The notes under the pieces: model-generated
What the model was told of the DNA's origin: nothing
Databases searched by the model: none
The model's input: the letters and a program-made list of their open reading frames with translations, nothing else
Part shown: one piece after another, positions 26,344-38,526 of the stretch
How positions within the stretch are numbered: the stretch's first letter is position 1
Layout: each line of letters opens with the position of its first letter
Made by a program: the position numbers and the translations under genes
Assembly: GCF_000001735.4 (NCBI RefSeq)
Contig: NC_003076.8
Span: forward strand, 2,294,001 to 2,358,000
Direction of reading: 5' to 3'
Length of the DNA stretch: 64,000 nucleotides
DNA from: Arabidopsis thaliana
Taxonomy: Eukaryota > Streptophyta > Magnoliopsida > Brassicales > Brassicaceae

Positions 26344-29300
26344 TTACCGGCGACCACCAGCAGGCTTTCTGGCCGGACCAGTGTCCTCATCATCGGACTC
26401 AATGTCACCGTACTGCCAGATTCCAATTCTCGACTTGCGAGCTTCCTCTTGGAACTTCTCTAAAGCATCAAGAGCAGCTTGTTTGCCTTTGTGCCCCCAT
26501 TTCTGACGTTTCTCCATTCTCGCTATTCCTTCCTGTTCATCATCATCCTCATCAATACCAATACCAATTCTTGGAAATGTTTTTTAGACAAGGTGAGAGA
26601 AAACCGACCTGAAGCATTGCAGCATTTACAGAGATCTCATCATCAACAGCAATGAGAGTGACAACGAATTCAGTTCCAGTGCCTTGCCCTTTGACTTTGC
26701 CTCCAGATGTGTCTCTTTCTTCTATCACTGCTTTGAACTCTTTACCACTACCCAGAGTTACAGTATGCAAATACTCTCCCGCTTCAGGACCAAAGTCGTC
26801 TTCCAAGCTTGGAACCTTTATGTAGGCAAGTCTGCAGAGCTGAGCGAGCCCTGGTGCTGCAGATACCGAAGGGTCTATTGGTCTGATTGCGCTGTATGGA
26901 ACTGTCTCTTGGTTTCCATAATCGATGTAGAACACTTCGAATTTTTCATCTGGGGATTGAACCGCTGCTCGGGGTGCTGTCACAATCTGAACACAAGTAT
27001 CGATTGTATGAATAAAGCATGAAGCAAAGAAAATCTCGAAACAAAGAAAGTGAATTAAAATTACCATTGCACGGTTCCAGGAGTTATCAAGGCTAAACTG
27101 TGCAAGGACGATGTCACCTCTCTTTGGATTAAAGGATCCGATAATGGGAGCGTCTTTAATACTCAATGATGCAAGCTGGTTCTGAATCGAAGCTATTTTC
27201 TGATCTCCAGCAGATTGAACATAGAACCGACCACCTCCAAGTACTTCTGTAACAACAACCTGTAATAGTAGGCAATGAAATGAAAATGAAGGTTTGCTTT
27301 TTATTTATAAAAAAAAGATGTGACGTTTGTGAAGGATCATGTGGATAAGTTCACCTTTAAGGTCTCCTTTTGCCTGGTTTCTACGGTGTTAGTATTTCCG
27401 TTTGAGACTTCTTCTCCTTCAACATAGTTTTCCCAAATCTGAAAAATATCAAAACAGTTTAGCAAATTACGTTTTGAAAGAAAGAATTTTCTTCACTAAA
27501 CATGTAATTGCCGACCACCTTCAGTTTCTGGTTTTTAGCAGATCTCTCTGCCTGTTCAAGAAGATGTGCTTCGGCGATCCTGTCTGCACCAAAGCTAGTC
27601 TGCATTTTTGCTAAGCCAGCTTCAAGCAGAACTGTAGCCACGTTTGTCCTCGATTCCCACATGGATCCCAAGAAAGTACCGGTTCTATCCACGGTTTCAA
27701 CTTCAATCTGTGTGATTATAATAGAGTATGAGAAACCCATTTAAAAGAATAGGAAACTGAGATTAATTCTTAGATGTGCATTCGGTTTACCTCAACATCT
27801 CTCTGCATGATCCTACGTCTCATTACAGAGATAGCTTCTTCTGAATAAGGTTCGCCACGGCCAGGACATCTGACACCAGAGAATGAAAAGGCTATGCTAC
27901 ATGTTATCTTTGGGATATAAAGCTTAAACCGATGTCCGCTGAGGACATATTCCACAACAGCGGGTATTCTCCTGATTCTTTGCAGGGATGGCAGGAAATC
28001 TTTAGCTTTCTTAGCTGCCGACTGAGACAAATATATGGTTACACATTAGATTAGTCAAAAAGGTTAATGAGGAAAATGCGTTTATTATGTACATGGAGAT
28101 ATATATATATATATATATATATACTAACCACAGTTAGGTCTGTGATGTGCATGGCTGGAGATTCTTTTGCAGAATGGATTCCTTTCTTTCCAGCCAGAGC
28201 ACGAGCTTCAGCAGCCAGAAGAGCATCATAATGGTTTGATCGCTCTTCAAAATCTCTATGTCTAACCACATTTCCAAAACCACGGACAAGAACGAGCTCA
28301 GCAATATTCACACCAACCGGCTGACTGCCAGCAATTGCTGCAGCAGGTGGTGCAGTCACTTCATCAGAATCGGCTTTGGCAGCAGATGGAAGGAACACTG
28401 AGCCAAAATCCATGAACCTATCAGCAGCTCCAGATGTGGTAGGACCATCTCCTTGGGTGACTTTCCTTGAATATTCCATTTGAACAATAACCTGTTGCAG
28501 GAAAAGGGAAGTCAAATCTTGTTCATATGTGCGTATACAAAGGCAATGCAAAAGGCTCAACACAATACCTGTTTGCCAATAAGTCGTTGTCTCAGAAATT
28601 CTCTTGCTTCCCGAGCATAAGGAGCTGGTTTCTCTTCTCTACGTGGGTTGCCCATTTTTGGAGATCTGATACTCGAAAGACAGACCCGTCTCTCTGCTGC
28701 TGGACTCCCAAATGGAACAGCATCATCGGCAACTATTAGACAATCCCCACTCACCACTTCCACTACCTAAAGAGAGATAAAACCAATAACTCAATAACCA
28801 AAGGAGAAGGACAGTATTTAGAAAGAATTTCTGCAGACAAGTTACCTTTCCCGTAAAGTTCTGGTCATGAATTGCCTTAGAGTTTGTAGCTGGAGGAACG
28901 TAGTTTGCCCACATTTTAACCTTATCTTTCTTGCATTGAAGTTCTGCAGCTTTCAACTTTTTCTTAGCTTCCTCCTCCATCATGTTGGCACTCCATTCAA
29001 CAAATTTAGCAAGACCCTAAGAAAATATAATAGCAGCAAAGGTCATTGATATTGTTTCAACAACATAGAAAGATCATATATTCCAGTTATTTTCTATCAG
29101 AGATCAAAAACTGACCAGTAGAATTACAAAGTATAACATTATGTGTCAAACAAATTTCTCTAAGTAACAACATGTGCAATATAGAGAAGAAAATTGTAGT
29201 TTTTACGCCACTAGTAGAGCAAAAACATTTTCAGTCCATTAAGTTAATATGCAATTTATGTTGAAAGCAAAATAACTGCTTAGTGTAAACACGTACATTT

Positions 29301-30892
29301 TCAACGAGCTCCAACCCCAAGTCTTTAACTGTTTCCCCATCAGAATAATGAACTGAACCAATCAGATTGTTGAATTTGTCAACGCCTTCAAGAACAATGC
29401 GAACCTGCATTATCCAGCTCAAAACTGAGATCACACTAATGCAAAATACAGATAAACAGGAGAGAAGCTGATGAGAAAAATCCTTACATCTCTACTAAGA
29501 ACACGGTGTTCGGTAAAGTACTTGGCTTCAGTTGCAAATGGATCAGAGGAAACCTCGACAGACGATGCTGCAGAGGCAGCAAGTCTCTGAGCTGTCGTTA
29601 GAGGACCTCGTGACTCAGCAGAAACATCTCCATTCGGCTCATCTGGAACTGTCTCAACAACACTTCCATTTGTGGTTCGCCTTCCCATTGATGGAGCCTA
29701 CATTGAAAGAGAAATATTGCTGAATGTGTTTCAAAGTGATAGGTTAAAACGTTAACCTTGCATGCAGCAAGAACTGAGAAACAAGTTTAGATACCTGGAC
29801 TCCCGCAACAAATACTTGCACAAACTGGAACTCTGGAAGAAGATAAACCCGAATAGTACTTCCATCACGCACTTGCTCTACAATACCTTCCATAGGCTTG
29901 CCCTTGTTTGCAGCTAAAAGGCCCATGGCATCAAAGCCAGCAGAATCCCCAATGGCAGAAGGAGGAAGATTTCTGATAGATGCCTCAGCAGCACCAGGAA
30001 CCTGGAGTCGGGTAAATCCATCATCAAATCAATTAAGGCAGTAAAGAATTTGGAGAATAAGTAAGGAAGATAAGACCAACCTTGCTCCAACGACCATATC
30101 CTTCCTGCTTGGCCAGCTCTTCAAGCTGTAGCAACTCTTTAATGTAAGGACTAACCTTGTCCTGATTCTGCTGACCTGGCTCCCTAACCTGTCATGTCAT
30201 AAAGCTAAGGTATCACCACCATAATTCAGACAACACCATCTCGAGTGAAAGAAAACGCTTATCACCTTTGCCCAACCAGTTTTAACAACAAGCTTAGCAA
30301 GATTCTCGTTGCCAAGGAAAACAGAGCCAAATTCTCTTCCAGCAATAGCTTCCACCTTGTAATCCACTTTGAATGCAACCTCCTGTCAAATAAAAACTTG
30401 AGATGAGAAAATATAGTCACTCACAATAGCTAGTGTATAATAACTGAGTTATTAATTTTGACTTTGCACCTTTCCTATGCAAAGTTTCCTCAAAAATTCT
30501 TTGCTTTCCCATGCAAAAGGCTCATCTATACCTCCTCTGCGAGCCTAAAAAGAGGAAAAAACAAACAACATGACATTTAATTCCAACAAAAAATAATATA
30601 ATCTGCGGTTTAAGACTTCATAAGCAGTATGAAAAGAAAAAAATCAATATCAAAAAGATTTTTTGATTGGTTGTGATGATCACAAGCTTTTGTTTCAAAC
30701 ACTAATATCTGGTAAAAAAAACTTGAGATTAAAACTCACCATCTTAGGTGCCATAAGAGAAGAAAAAGTAATGGTCTTTTCCGGTGGAGGTCCAGCTCTG
30801 TTGTGGCTCAAAGCCGTGATCACTAAGCAGTCTCCGGAGGTAACAGCCTTCACTCTTCCTTTAAGCCATTGGTTCTCAGCCCCCGTTGCCAT
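26344..30892 (-). CDS. TSN1: Tudor-SN protein 1 (staphylococcal nuclease-like repeats plus Tudor)
   Basis: The protein has 991 residues in 16 exons. Listed from its start they are 30740-30892, 30470-30544, 30266-30382, 30081-30188, 29795-30001, 29488-29697, 29297-29404, 28846-29016, 28569-28766, 28129-28491, 27791-28021, 27519-27707, 27355-27438, 27065-27259, 26609-26986 and 26344-26532. Four staphylococcal-nuclease-like repeats are followed by a Tudor domain (core FEVFYIDYGNQETV) and a fifth, split SN repeat, then a basic tail ending PAGGRR. TSN proteins bind RNA, sit in stress granules and P-bodies, and in plants stabilise stress mRNAs. ATG 30892 is preceded in frame by stop codons, so the start is secure. 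An intron of about 365 bp interrupts the 5' leader (30907-31271). Intron 10 contains a (TA)n run at about 28100-28122. Confidence 0.96.
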
Positions 30893-30906
30893 GTTCACTA
30901 GCTAAC

Positions 30907-31271
30907 CTTAGACCAAAGCCATTTCGGCAAAAATCAGAGTAAATCATTCAAAAGACTCATCATTTGGCCGCACTATAACACAGTGCATTGGTAAAATATA
31001 TGATCAAACATCAATTTGGTCTGATTAGATAATCGAAACCACTAACGAGATTAAGCTACATGCATCGATACATAAAGACTACAATATTCATCATCAACGA
31101 ATCACAAAAATGTACATTTGTCTCGATCTGCACTATAACTTTGAGCTAACCAAACCAATCAGACGAGACTCTATATCGCTCGATCAGATCGGAACTAATC
31201 GGAAAAGATCAAATTGAATCAATGAATGGATAGATCTACGAGAATTCTTCGATAATTCCGACGAACATACC
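30907..31271 (-). other. Intron in the TSN1 5' leader
   Basis: On the minus strand, AAG|GTATGT at 31271 is a strong donor and TAAG|GTTAGC at 30906 is an acceptor 14 bases before the ATG. The leader exon upstream (about 31272-31480) is purine-rich with GAAGAAGAAG runs. First introns in leaders of strongly expressed Arabidopsis genes often raise expression; that role is inferred here. Confidence 0.65.
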
Positions 31272-32924
31272 TTGATTAAACCAAATGATAGATCTGGAGA
31301 AGAGAGTCTCTCTGTGATTGAATACAAAAGAGGAGATGAAGAAGAAGAAGACAGAGAGAGAAGCTCAGAGTTTGGGCAAAAAGAGTTTAACGGCGGATCT
31401 CGAGATGGGAAGAGAGCTCAGGGGATTTGTGCAGAGGAGCTAAAAGAAAGAAAGAAATATAAACCAGAGGAAAGAGGGAAGATGACTAGTATTTGTCTCT
31501 TTTACCCTCGCTATTTCGAATAAATTACGTGTAGGTGCCATTTTGTTAGATTTTGTTTTTACGGAAAAGAGTTGGTTTTAAGGTCGTACCGTGGAAAGTG
31601 AATATCCACTTGTCTGTTTCACTTTAGAAGTTTACAGAAAAATCAACCCTAAAACTAAAAGTCTACTTACCATTTTTTTTTGCATATATAGTCCTAGCGA
31701 TTAATTTCTTTTATAACTAGATAGACATAGTCACATAGATAGTCTTTAAAAAAATTTGGATTCATTTATATACAAAGATTAGAGATAGATGATATAAAAA
31801 AAACCACTAGCTATTCAAGTTAATCCATTACGTGTGCTGGTTTATCTGGTTTCCGCTCTTTGATTGGCTATCGATTAGATAAATACTTAAAACAAATTAC
31901 TCTTTTGTGTTTCCGTTCTTTGGCTCACATCGATTAGAGATATTTAGATAGATACTTAAAACATATTTAACATTTTGATTGTTTGTTTCTTGTATACTTT
32001 TGTTATGAAGTGTTGCATTTGAAGGTTACAATTGAGGGCAATTACTCTGTAAGACCGGCGAGCAAATTAATTGCCTGTGATTATAGATAAGAGCAAAATT
32101 TGTAAAACCCCAAAATAAATATCAAGTCAACTTTTGCTTTGGGGTTAAATAAGAAAAAACTACAATATGTATCAAGTCAAATGTCACTATTTATTGGTAA
32201 TAAATAATGGGATCTGCCAGAAATGTTTTCATTGACTCAAAACTTCTTTTTATGGTAAAATCAAAACTTTTTCAGATTTAGCTAATTCATCTTTAATGAA
32301 TAAAAAATATAGACGTTTGATTTTATTTATTTCAGGTTTGGACTATGCAGGGCTGGGATTATGCACCATAATATTTTGTTTCCGACGAAAAAAAGCTTTA
32401 CAGTGAAGAAGTTGAGATCGAAAATAGAACGCGAAGGTCGTAAAGTCAAAGGTAGTACAATAAATTCCCACCCACAAAACTCGCCGAACACAATTTATTA
32501 TAATTAAAATTCTATACCCACGCAATTCCCATTTCCTCTTCTAGTAAAGCAAAAAATGCAATTTCAAACACATACACGACAGCTACATAAAAAACGAATA
32601 AAAAACACGTGTATATTTCCACTTTTATATCAGCACTAGTTCCAAAATTCCAATCACCGTCAGTCACGTTCGATATGGAAACAAAACCCTTTCACGGATT
32701 AATCATTAGACAAAATCCCAATAGATTAATTTATATCCAGAGTCGCGCACTACAAAGCATGATCGTCAAAAACGGTCCCAACCATATGTTCATTTCATAA
32801 CATTGACTTGATCACTCATTGAGACAGAACAATATGCTACTTATAACATAACTTCTTTTTAAACAAAACACACAACATTGATTTGACTACATTTCCCAAT
32901 GTAAAAAAAAAGATTGAAGAAAGC
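31272..32924. other. TSN1 leader/promoter and amidase 3' region
   Basis: Up to about 31480 this is TSN1 leader. An 83-codon plus-strand frame here is a mirror of the GA-rich leader and not a gene. The rest is AT-rich. It includes an imperfect tandem duplication of about 50-60 bp (31850-31962) and two copies of TATCAAGTCAA (near 32119 and 32168). The amidase 3' UTR must lie in the last few hundred bases. No other gene is seen. Confidence 0.45.
31850..31962. repeat. Imperfect tandem duplication, two units of about 50-60 bp
   Basis: Both units start TTTCCG(C/T)TCTTTG, continue with ATCGATTAGA and end with ATACTTAAAACA. The second unit, from about 31910, carries a small insertion. The pair lies upstream of TSN1 in gene-free DNA. 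Confidence 0.75.
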
Positions 32925-35900
32925 TCAAATGTGTAACCTACGGGGAGGGATTAAAGCCCGAGGAGGATTTGGTATCGAGTCATCCGGTCCAAGATCATCA
33001 ATAGGTGGTCGCTTCCTATGTGCATCGGTAACCGATTGGTACGCCATACCCAATGCCAAAGCCTACCACACAATTTTCCTAAATTTCAGTTCACTGAACG
33101 ACATATAAGATATATATTCTATTGGTTTTACTTACAATGTGATCACGTTCTGGAGGGGCATAAATTCCGGCATTGATCGTTGTCCGTCTCCGGCAACTGT
33201 TGGTTGGTGGATCCGTTATGTTCTTGAAACCGGTCGGAATCACTAGAACCGGCAAACCGACTAGGTTTCCCATACAGACTTTCTCCCAATCGGTCACATT
33301 TCCAATAAACGCATCGACTGTAAAGCTCTTCTCCACTTCCCGAATCAACTTACCACGAGCTCTCTGAGCCTAAGCCGGTAAATTAGATAGATAAATAAAT
33401 CGGACATAACTATCACAAAACCAACCTATAAACCAAAATGAGAAGTTGAAATGGACAAAAACCTGAATGTAATCTACTGCTGTAACTACACGAGCACGGC
33501 GTAACTCAACCGGCCATTGATCTTGAGCTTCATAGAGATCTTCTTGACCGGTTCTTTGCCATTCATCAAAATGAGCCAACATATCTACATCCATTGTGAA
33601 GTTCAATATCCCTTGAACCGATTCCACAGTATAATTTAGCTCAAAAGGAACCATATTGACACCTTTGGAACCAAGAACTTCCACCACCTGAAGAAGTCAA
33701 ATGTTGAATCAACACAAACTAGTTCATTACTGTGATTGGAAAAAGTATTTAGCAGCTTGTTTACCTTCATATCAGCATCTTTTGTATACCCAACTGTGAG
33801 TTTTGTGATATCAACGGAGAAGGGATCTTCAAACGCGATCTCTCTAGATGAGAGATCATCGGGATCTTTTCCTTTGATAGCGTCAAGAATTACAGCGCAA
33901 TCCGCTGCTGTTCTACAGAAAGGTCCCAGCTTATCCTGTAACAAGAGGAGTTGGATCTTAAAGGTTAGATATTCTCAAGTTTTCACTCGGTTTTGAAGCA
34001 CATTAAAACCGCTACTATTTTCAACATACCAGGCTCTCGGATATGCTCATCACTCCGGTTCTACCAACGCTCCCAAATGTCGGACGCAATGCTGTTATGC
34101 CACACCGCGCTGCAGGGTATGTCATTGAGCCTGCTGTCTCCGAGCCTATAGCAAAAGGAACCATACCTGAACAAAAAGTTTACCCAAAAAGAGGAAAAGG
34201 AGCTGTTTATATTTTCAGCTATAGCCAAACTGAAACGTAATCTTGACTCATTTTTCTAAAATAAAAACTAACCAGCCGATGTGGATGCAGCGGGTCCAGC
34301 TGATGACCCGGTAGAGAATTCCTCGATATTCCATGGATTCCTAGTCCGTCCCCCGAACCAGATATCATCATAAGCCATAGAACCCGTAACAAGCTTTGCT
34401 ACTAAAACTGCACCTGAAGCTTTTAATCTAAACAACCAAAAAAACCAAGTGTCCAATGGACGTTGTAACTCCAATACAGCAAAAAGGAAAATCAATGAAC
34501 ATAGTGAAATTTTATTTTCAGGACCTTTTGTAAACCCATGCTTCAATGTCAAGAAATTGGTCTTTGAAAGAAGTTGAACCCCAAGTTGTTTTATATCCGG
34601 GAACTGCAACTATATCCTTTAAACCATATGGAATCCCGTGAAGAGGTCCTATCACGCACAAAAATTTCATAGTAAGAAACTTGAAACACCAATCCATCAA
34701 ACAGATTTGTATGTGGCATTAGAGATTCCATCAAACAGACTATACGGCACTAGAGAAAGATACCAAGATAAGTTCCTTGAGAGAGTAAATCATCAGCTTC
34801 TTTGGCTTGTTTGTATGCCAGTTCTTCAGTATAAGTAACTACCGCTTCAAGAACATGATTGTACCTTTTACCATTAACAAAATCAGCATCATGTAAAATT
34901 CCCTGCAAACGTTCAGTGAAAATGGAAGCTCCCTTACCGTTTTAACTGCTTAAGATAAATCCGAACGAGTTCTTTGGAAGTAATTTGTCTCGTCTTTATA
35001 AGTTCTCCGAGTTCAAGAACCTGCCATAATGCATTCCTCTAGTTAGACGAATAGACCAGTCTATCGAAATAACAACCATAAAAAAGAGTGATGACTTACG
35101 CTCATGAAGGCGATATCTTCTTCATCTCTAGGGAGTTTTACTCCGGATGCCGAAGGGTATTTGAATCTCTTGTCTTGCACTCGTTGAACTTCTCTGTTCC
35201 AAGACGGATTAAACACCAACGGGGATGGATTTTCCAACCCACCATTCTTAGTAGCTACTAGTTTCCGGTTGGCTCGATATATAGGAACATTCATTTCAGT
35301 AGCCCCCTTTGCAATCTCCTGTAGCTATATAGACCAATCACAAACATCAAAACTCCATTATCATAACTGATAAGTAAAACATACACTTTCTTACTCAAAG
35401 TATGATTTAGAAACCCAAAATGGCTATCTAAATGAACAAATCTAAATCAATTCAAACCAATCAGGTAAAAACGTAGAAAGGTGATTCCTTGAATCATTAC
35501 AGAACATTAACAGACTGTTAAGAGAATCAAAAGACTTACTTTAGTTTCATTGAAGAATGCAGAATCAATCAACTCAAACATGCCCTGAAGACACTTAGCT
35601 TCCATAGTCTTATCTGGTAGTTCAGTTAGAGTAACTGTCCTGATCATAAACAGTGTAAATAACATCAGCTCACTGTCTAAAACCACAAAGTTGAAAAAAT
35701 ACAAAAAAATAGATTTTCTTTTACCTCGTCAAAGTTGTAATCTTACGGCAAGGAACACTCACTTTCCGGTCCAAGAGTTTCCACAGATTCTTACAATTTC
35801 TCACCATTTCAATAGAAGGCTCACATGGAAGAAGACGGGAGCAGAGAAGCTTCGAGTCAGAAGGATTTGCGTCCGCACAAAAGACCGTTAAACCTAGGAG

Positions 35901-36011
35901 GAGGCAGAGGAATAAAAGCGGCGCGCATGTACGGCTACGAGGAAGTGAGCCACGCGTCGCTAAACAAGGTCGTGCGCTTGGATCACACGTGGCGATCGAT
36001 GGTCTCGCCAT
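32925..36011 (-). CDS. Amidase-signature family protein
   Basis: The protein has 659 residues in 12 exons. From its start they are 35725-36011, 35540-35639, 35100-35324, 34938-35020, 34764-34864, 34525-34648, 34273-34427, 34030-34166, 33765-33935, 33463-33687, 33136-33369 and 32925-33062. The amidase Ser-Ser-Lys triad is visible: Lys276 in PYGLKD, the cis-Ser in STGSSAGPAA (about 348-349) and the nucleophile Ser372 in SETAGSMTYPA. The family hydrolyses amides such as acylamides or indole-acetamide; the substrate here is unknown. A hydrophobic stretch at about 31-47 (LLFLCLLLGLTVF) preceded by Arg/Cys suggests a signal anchor or peptide, so the protein likely enters the secretory pathway or is membrane-tethered. 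I place it at AT5G07360. It starts back to back with IPK2-alpha. Confidence 0.93.
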
Positions 36012-37250
36012 CGTCTCGGCTAGTGTGATTCGAGCTTGACAACGGTGACAGTGAAATCGTTGTTTTTGGGTTTAGGAGATAAACAAGAATCAGACGGCCG
36101 TTGACTTTGACGCTGCTCCGAGGAGGAACTCAATTCGAATGCAAAACTGGAAACTGGATAAATTGATCATTAATTAGACGATAATCGAGTACTTAAAATA
36201 TATTATTACATAAATACTCAATGATAAACTAATTTTGTTTATGATTTAAAGATGGTTAAAACCGGTTTACTCTATTGAGTTTTCGTCCTCAGCAGTCTGC
36301 ATCTGACTTTTAAGTTTTAATTAAACATAAATTAAATAAAAGAGAGAATAATATAATTATCCAGCTAGATTGCTTCGTTGCCTCAAAGGAAAAAGTAACA
36401 AAAGACAAAAACTTTCAATTATGTGAAGAATCGTACACCTTTCTTATCGTCTTCTCCATCGTTTCTCCCTGAAGATTTGTTCTACTACTCTTTTTGGGTA
36501 TATCTGTTTACTTGAATCTCTTACCATGAAAGTTCTTCAATTATTTCCTTACTTAAATCTAAGTTGCTTTATGTTGCGTTTGATTAATGGGATCGTACTT
36601 TTCTAAAGTTCTAGCCTTTTATACGAAAAAGCAACTTTTCGTGATTTTCTTCAATTGAATAGCTAAAATTAGGAAATTTTCCTTTTCAGTGTTGTTTTTC
36701 TTTTTCTATTTTCTTTCTTTTCTCTTCTTCTTCTTCTTCAAGCGATGAACCAGAAAAGTTTTGATTTTGATTTTGGTGAACCAGGAAAGTGGTACTCGAT
36801 CTGTGGTTTGTTGATTCTGAATTAGTATATTCCTGGAAAATTCTGTAAGTAGATTTATGATAACTAATCTGAATTTCATTTAGCTCTGATTGTTGTGAAA
36901 ATTGTGATAGTTTTGCAGATCAATAGCTATTCCTAAGTTGTTGAGTTACACAACAGGTTCATTGATGCAGAGTTGTTCTTGTAACACTTGATAGCTATTC
37001 CCTAAGTTGTTGTGGCTTGTCTCAGGATCTTCTTGGCTTTTAGGTTAATTTCTATGACATTTAGATACTAGGGCATTGTTGGCTGTGATGGACTCATTGT
37101 GATCTTTTACTGGCTCATTGAGTACTGAACCACAGATCTCTTAACATCTTCATGTTTTTGGTTTTCTGCTTGTGTTCTTTGGTTTTGTGAGTGGTTTCTA
37201 TCTGTATCTAATTTCTCATTCTTCAGGTTCAGTTTCATAATTTAAACAAG
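36012..37250. other. Divergent promoter region and IPK2-alpha leader with intron
   Basis: The amidase and IPK2-alpha are transcribed away from each other from this 1.2-kb stretch. The left half carries CACGTG-like sequence at the amidase start and AT-rich DNA. From about 36440 the sequence is C/T-rich and looks like IPK2-alpha leader. A leader intron ends at the acceptor TTCAG at 37222-37226, 24 bases before the ATG. Several ATGs in the T-rich intron-like part should therefore not be uORFs in the mature mRNA. Confidence 0.5.
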
Positions 37251-38111
37251 ATGCAGCTCAAAGTCCCTGAACATCAGGTTGCAGGACACATTGCTAAAGA
37301 CGGGAAGCCTGGTCCTCTCGTAGATGACAAGGGTCGGTTCTTCAAGCCACTTCAGGGCGATTCTCGTGGTGAAATCGAGGTAAAGTTCTACGAATCTTTC
37401 TCCTCAAACACAGAGGTTCCAGAACACATCCATAGATATTTCCCGGTGTATCACGGCACTCAAGCAGTTGAAGGTTCTGATGGAGCAGCCATGATGGTGT
37501 TGGAAAATCTTCTTGCAGAATACACAAAACCATCAGTAATGGATGTTAAGATGGGTTCGAGAACATGGTATCCTGATGCATCTGAAGAATACATCCAAAA
37601 ATGTTTGAAGAAAGACACGGGTACCACAACCGTGTCATCGGGTTTCAGGATCTCTGGTTTCGAAGTGTATGATCACAAAGAATCGAGTTTCTGGAAGCCC
37701 GAGAGGAAGCTTCTTCGCGGGCTCGATGTAGATGGAGCGAGATTGACTCTGAGGAAGTTTGTATCATCTAACTCACTTTCGGACACTGGCTCGAAACCTG
37801 ACTCTGCTTTTGCCTCGAGTGTTTACGGCGGTTCCCACGGGATCTTAACGCAGTTGCTGGAACTCAAGACCTGGTTCGAGAACCAAACGCTCTACCATTT
37901 CAACTCTTGTTCGATTTTAATGGTCTATGAGAATGAATCCATCTTAAAGGGAAATGATGATGATGCTAGACCACAAGTCAAGCTGGTGGATTTTGCTCAT
38001 GTTCTTGATGGTAATGGTGTCATTGACCATAACTTCTTGGGTGGTCTTTGCTCTTTCATAAACTTCATTCGTGAGATTCTTCAGAGCCCAGATGAGTCTG
38101 CAGATTCTTAG
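37251..38111 (+). CDS. IPK2a: Inositol polyphosphate multikinase IPK2-alpha
   Basis: This is a single-exon coding region of 286 residues. The inositol-phosphate-kinase hallmark PxxxDxKxG is present as PSVMDVKMG at residues 94-102 (Asp98 and Lys100), followed by RTWYPDA. The SSLL-like segment is SCSILMVYE (219-227) and the DFAH box (247-250) lies before GVIDHNFLGGL. The enzyme phosphorylates inositol trisphosphate and tetrakisphosphate at the 6- and 3-positions, feeding InsP5/InsP6 and signalling pools; plant IPK2 is found in nucleus and cytosol. The small size without the long insert of animal ITPKs and the lack of coding introns agree with AT5G07370. The start is the first ATG after the leader acceptor. 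Confidence 0.95.
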   Translation: MQLKVPEHQVAGHIAKDGKPGPLVDDKGRFFKPLQGDSRGEIEVKFYESFSSNTEVPEHIHRYFPVYHGTQAVEGSDGAAMMVLENLLAEYTKPSVMDVKMGSRTWYPDASEEYIQKCLKKDTGTTTVSSGFRISGFEVYDHKESSFWKPERKLLRGLDVDGARLTLRKFVSSNSLSDTGSKPDSAFASSVYGGSHGILTQLLELKTWFENQTLYHFNSCSILMVYENESILKGNDDDARPQVKLVDFAHVLDGNGVIDHNFLGGLCSFINFIREILQSPDESADS

Positions 38112-38526
38112 ATTTAAGTTAATTTGTTTGTTATGGCTTTGGCTGATTCCAATTTTTGGATATAAACTTATGTTTCCTTCACATATGTACTTGATTACCT
38201 AAAGAGCAGAATACATTCGTACTCTTTTCTCAAAGAGTATTCCATTTCTAGGCATATAAAAAAATTCCATATTTGAACTTTACTTTGAATGTGACTTGTA
38301 CAGCTAAAAAAGTTTAGCGCCAAAAGAGGAAATAATTCACACTAATAGTAAATTTCGTAAATAATTAAGAGTTTGTTTGCAGTGAGATCCCAAATATTAC
38401 TAAAAGTATAGGGACTGAAATGAAATCGTCTTCTATTAAAATCAGTCTGCTCTGCGTTCCCCTTTTCAAATTCCCAGTCTCGCGCGCATCGTTGAAGAAG
38501 AAGAAGACGACGACGATTGACTGAGA
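38112..38526 (+). other. IPK2-alpha 3' UTR and promoter of the next gene
   Basis: The left part holds the IPK2-alpha 3' UTR. From about 38450 a GAAGAAGAAGACGACGACG leader-like patch leads into the ATG at 38527. A 179-codon minus-strand open frame crossing this region is an artefact of the neighbouring repeats. Confidence 0.45.

Noticed and set aside
28100-28122. (TA)n run in TSN1 intron 10
   Set aside because: An ordinary microsatellite; noted under TSN1 and without further structure.
30893-30898. Two-codon upstream extension of TSN1
   Set aside because: The extra first codon is GTG, not ATG, and in-frame stops lie just upstream; the ATG at 30892 is the start.
31272-31523. Plus-strand frame of 83 codons, Glu/Lys/Arg-rich
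   Set aside because: It is the reverse of the GA-rich TSN1 5' leader exon.
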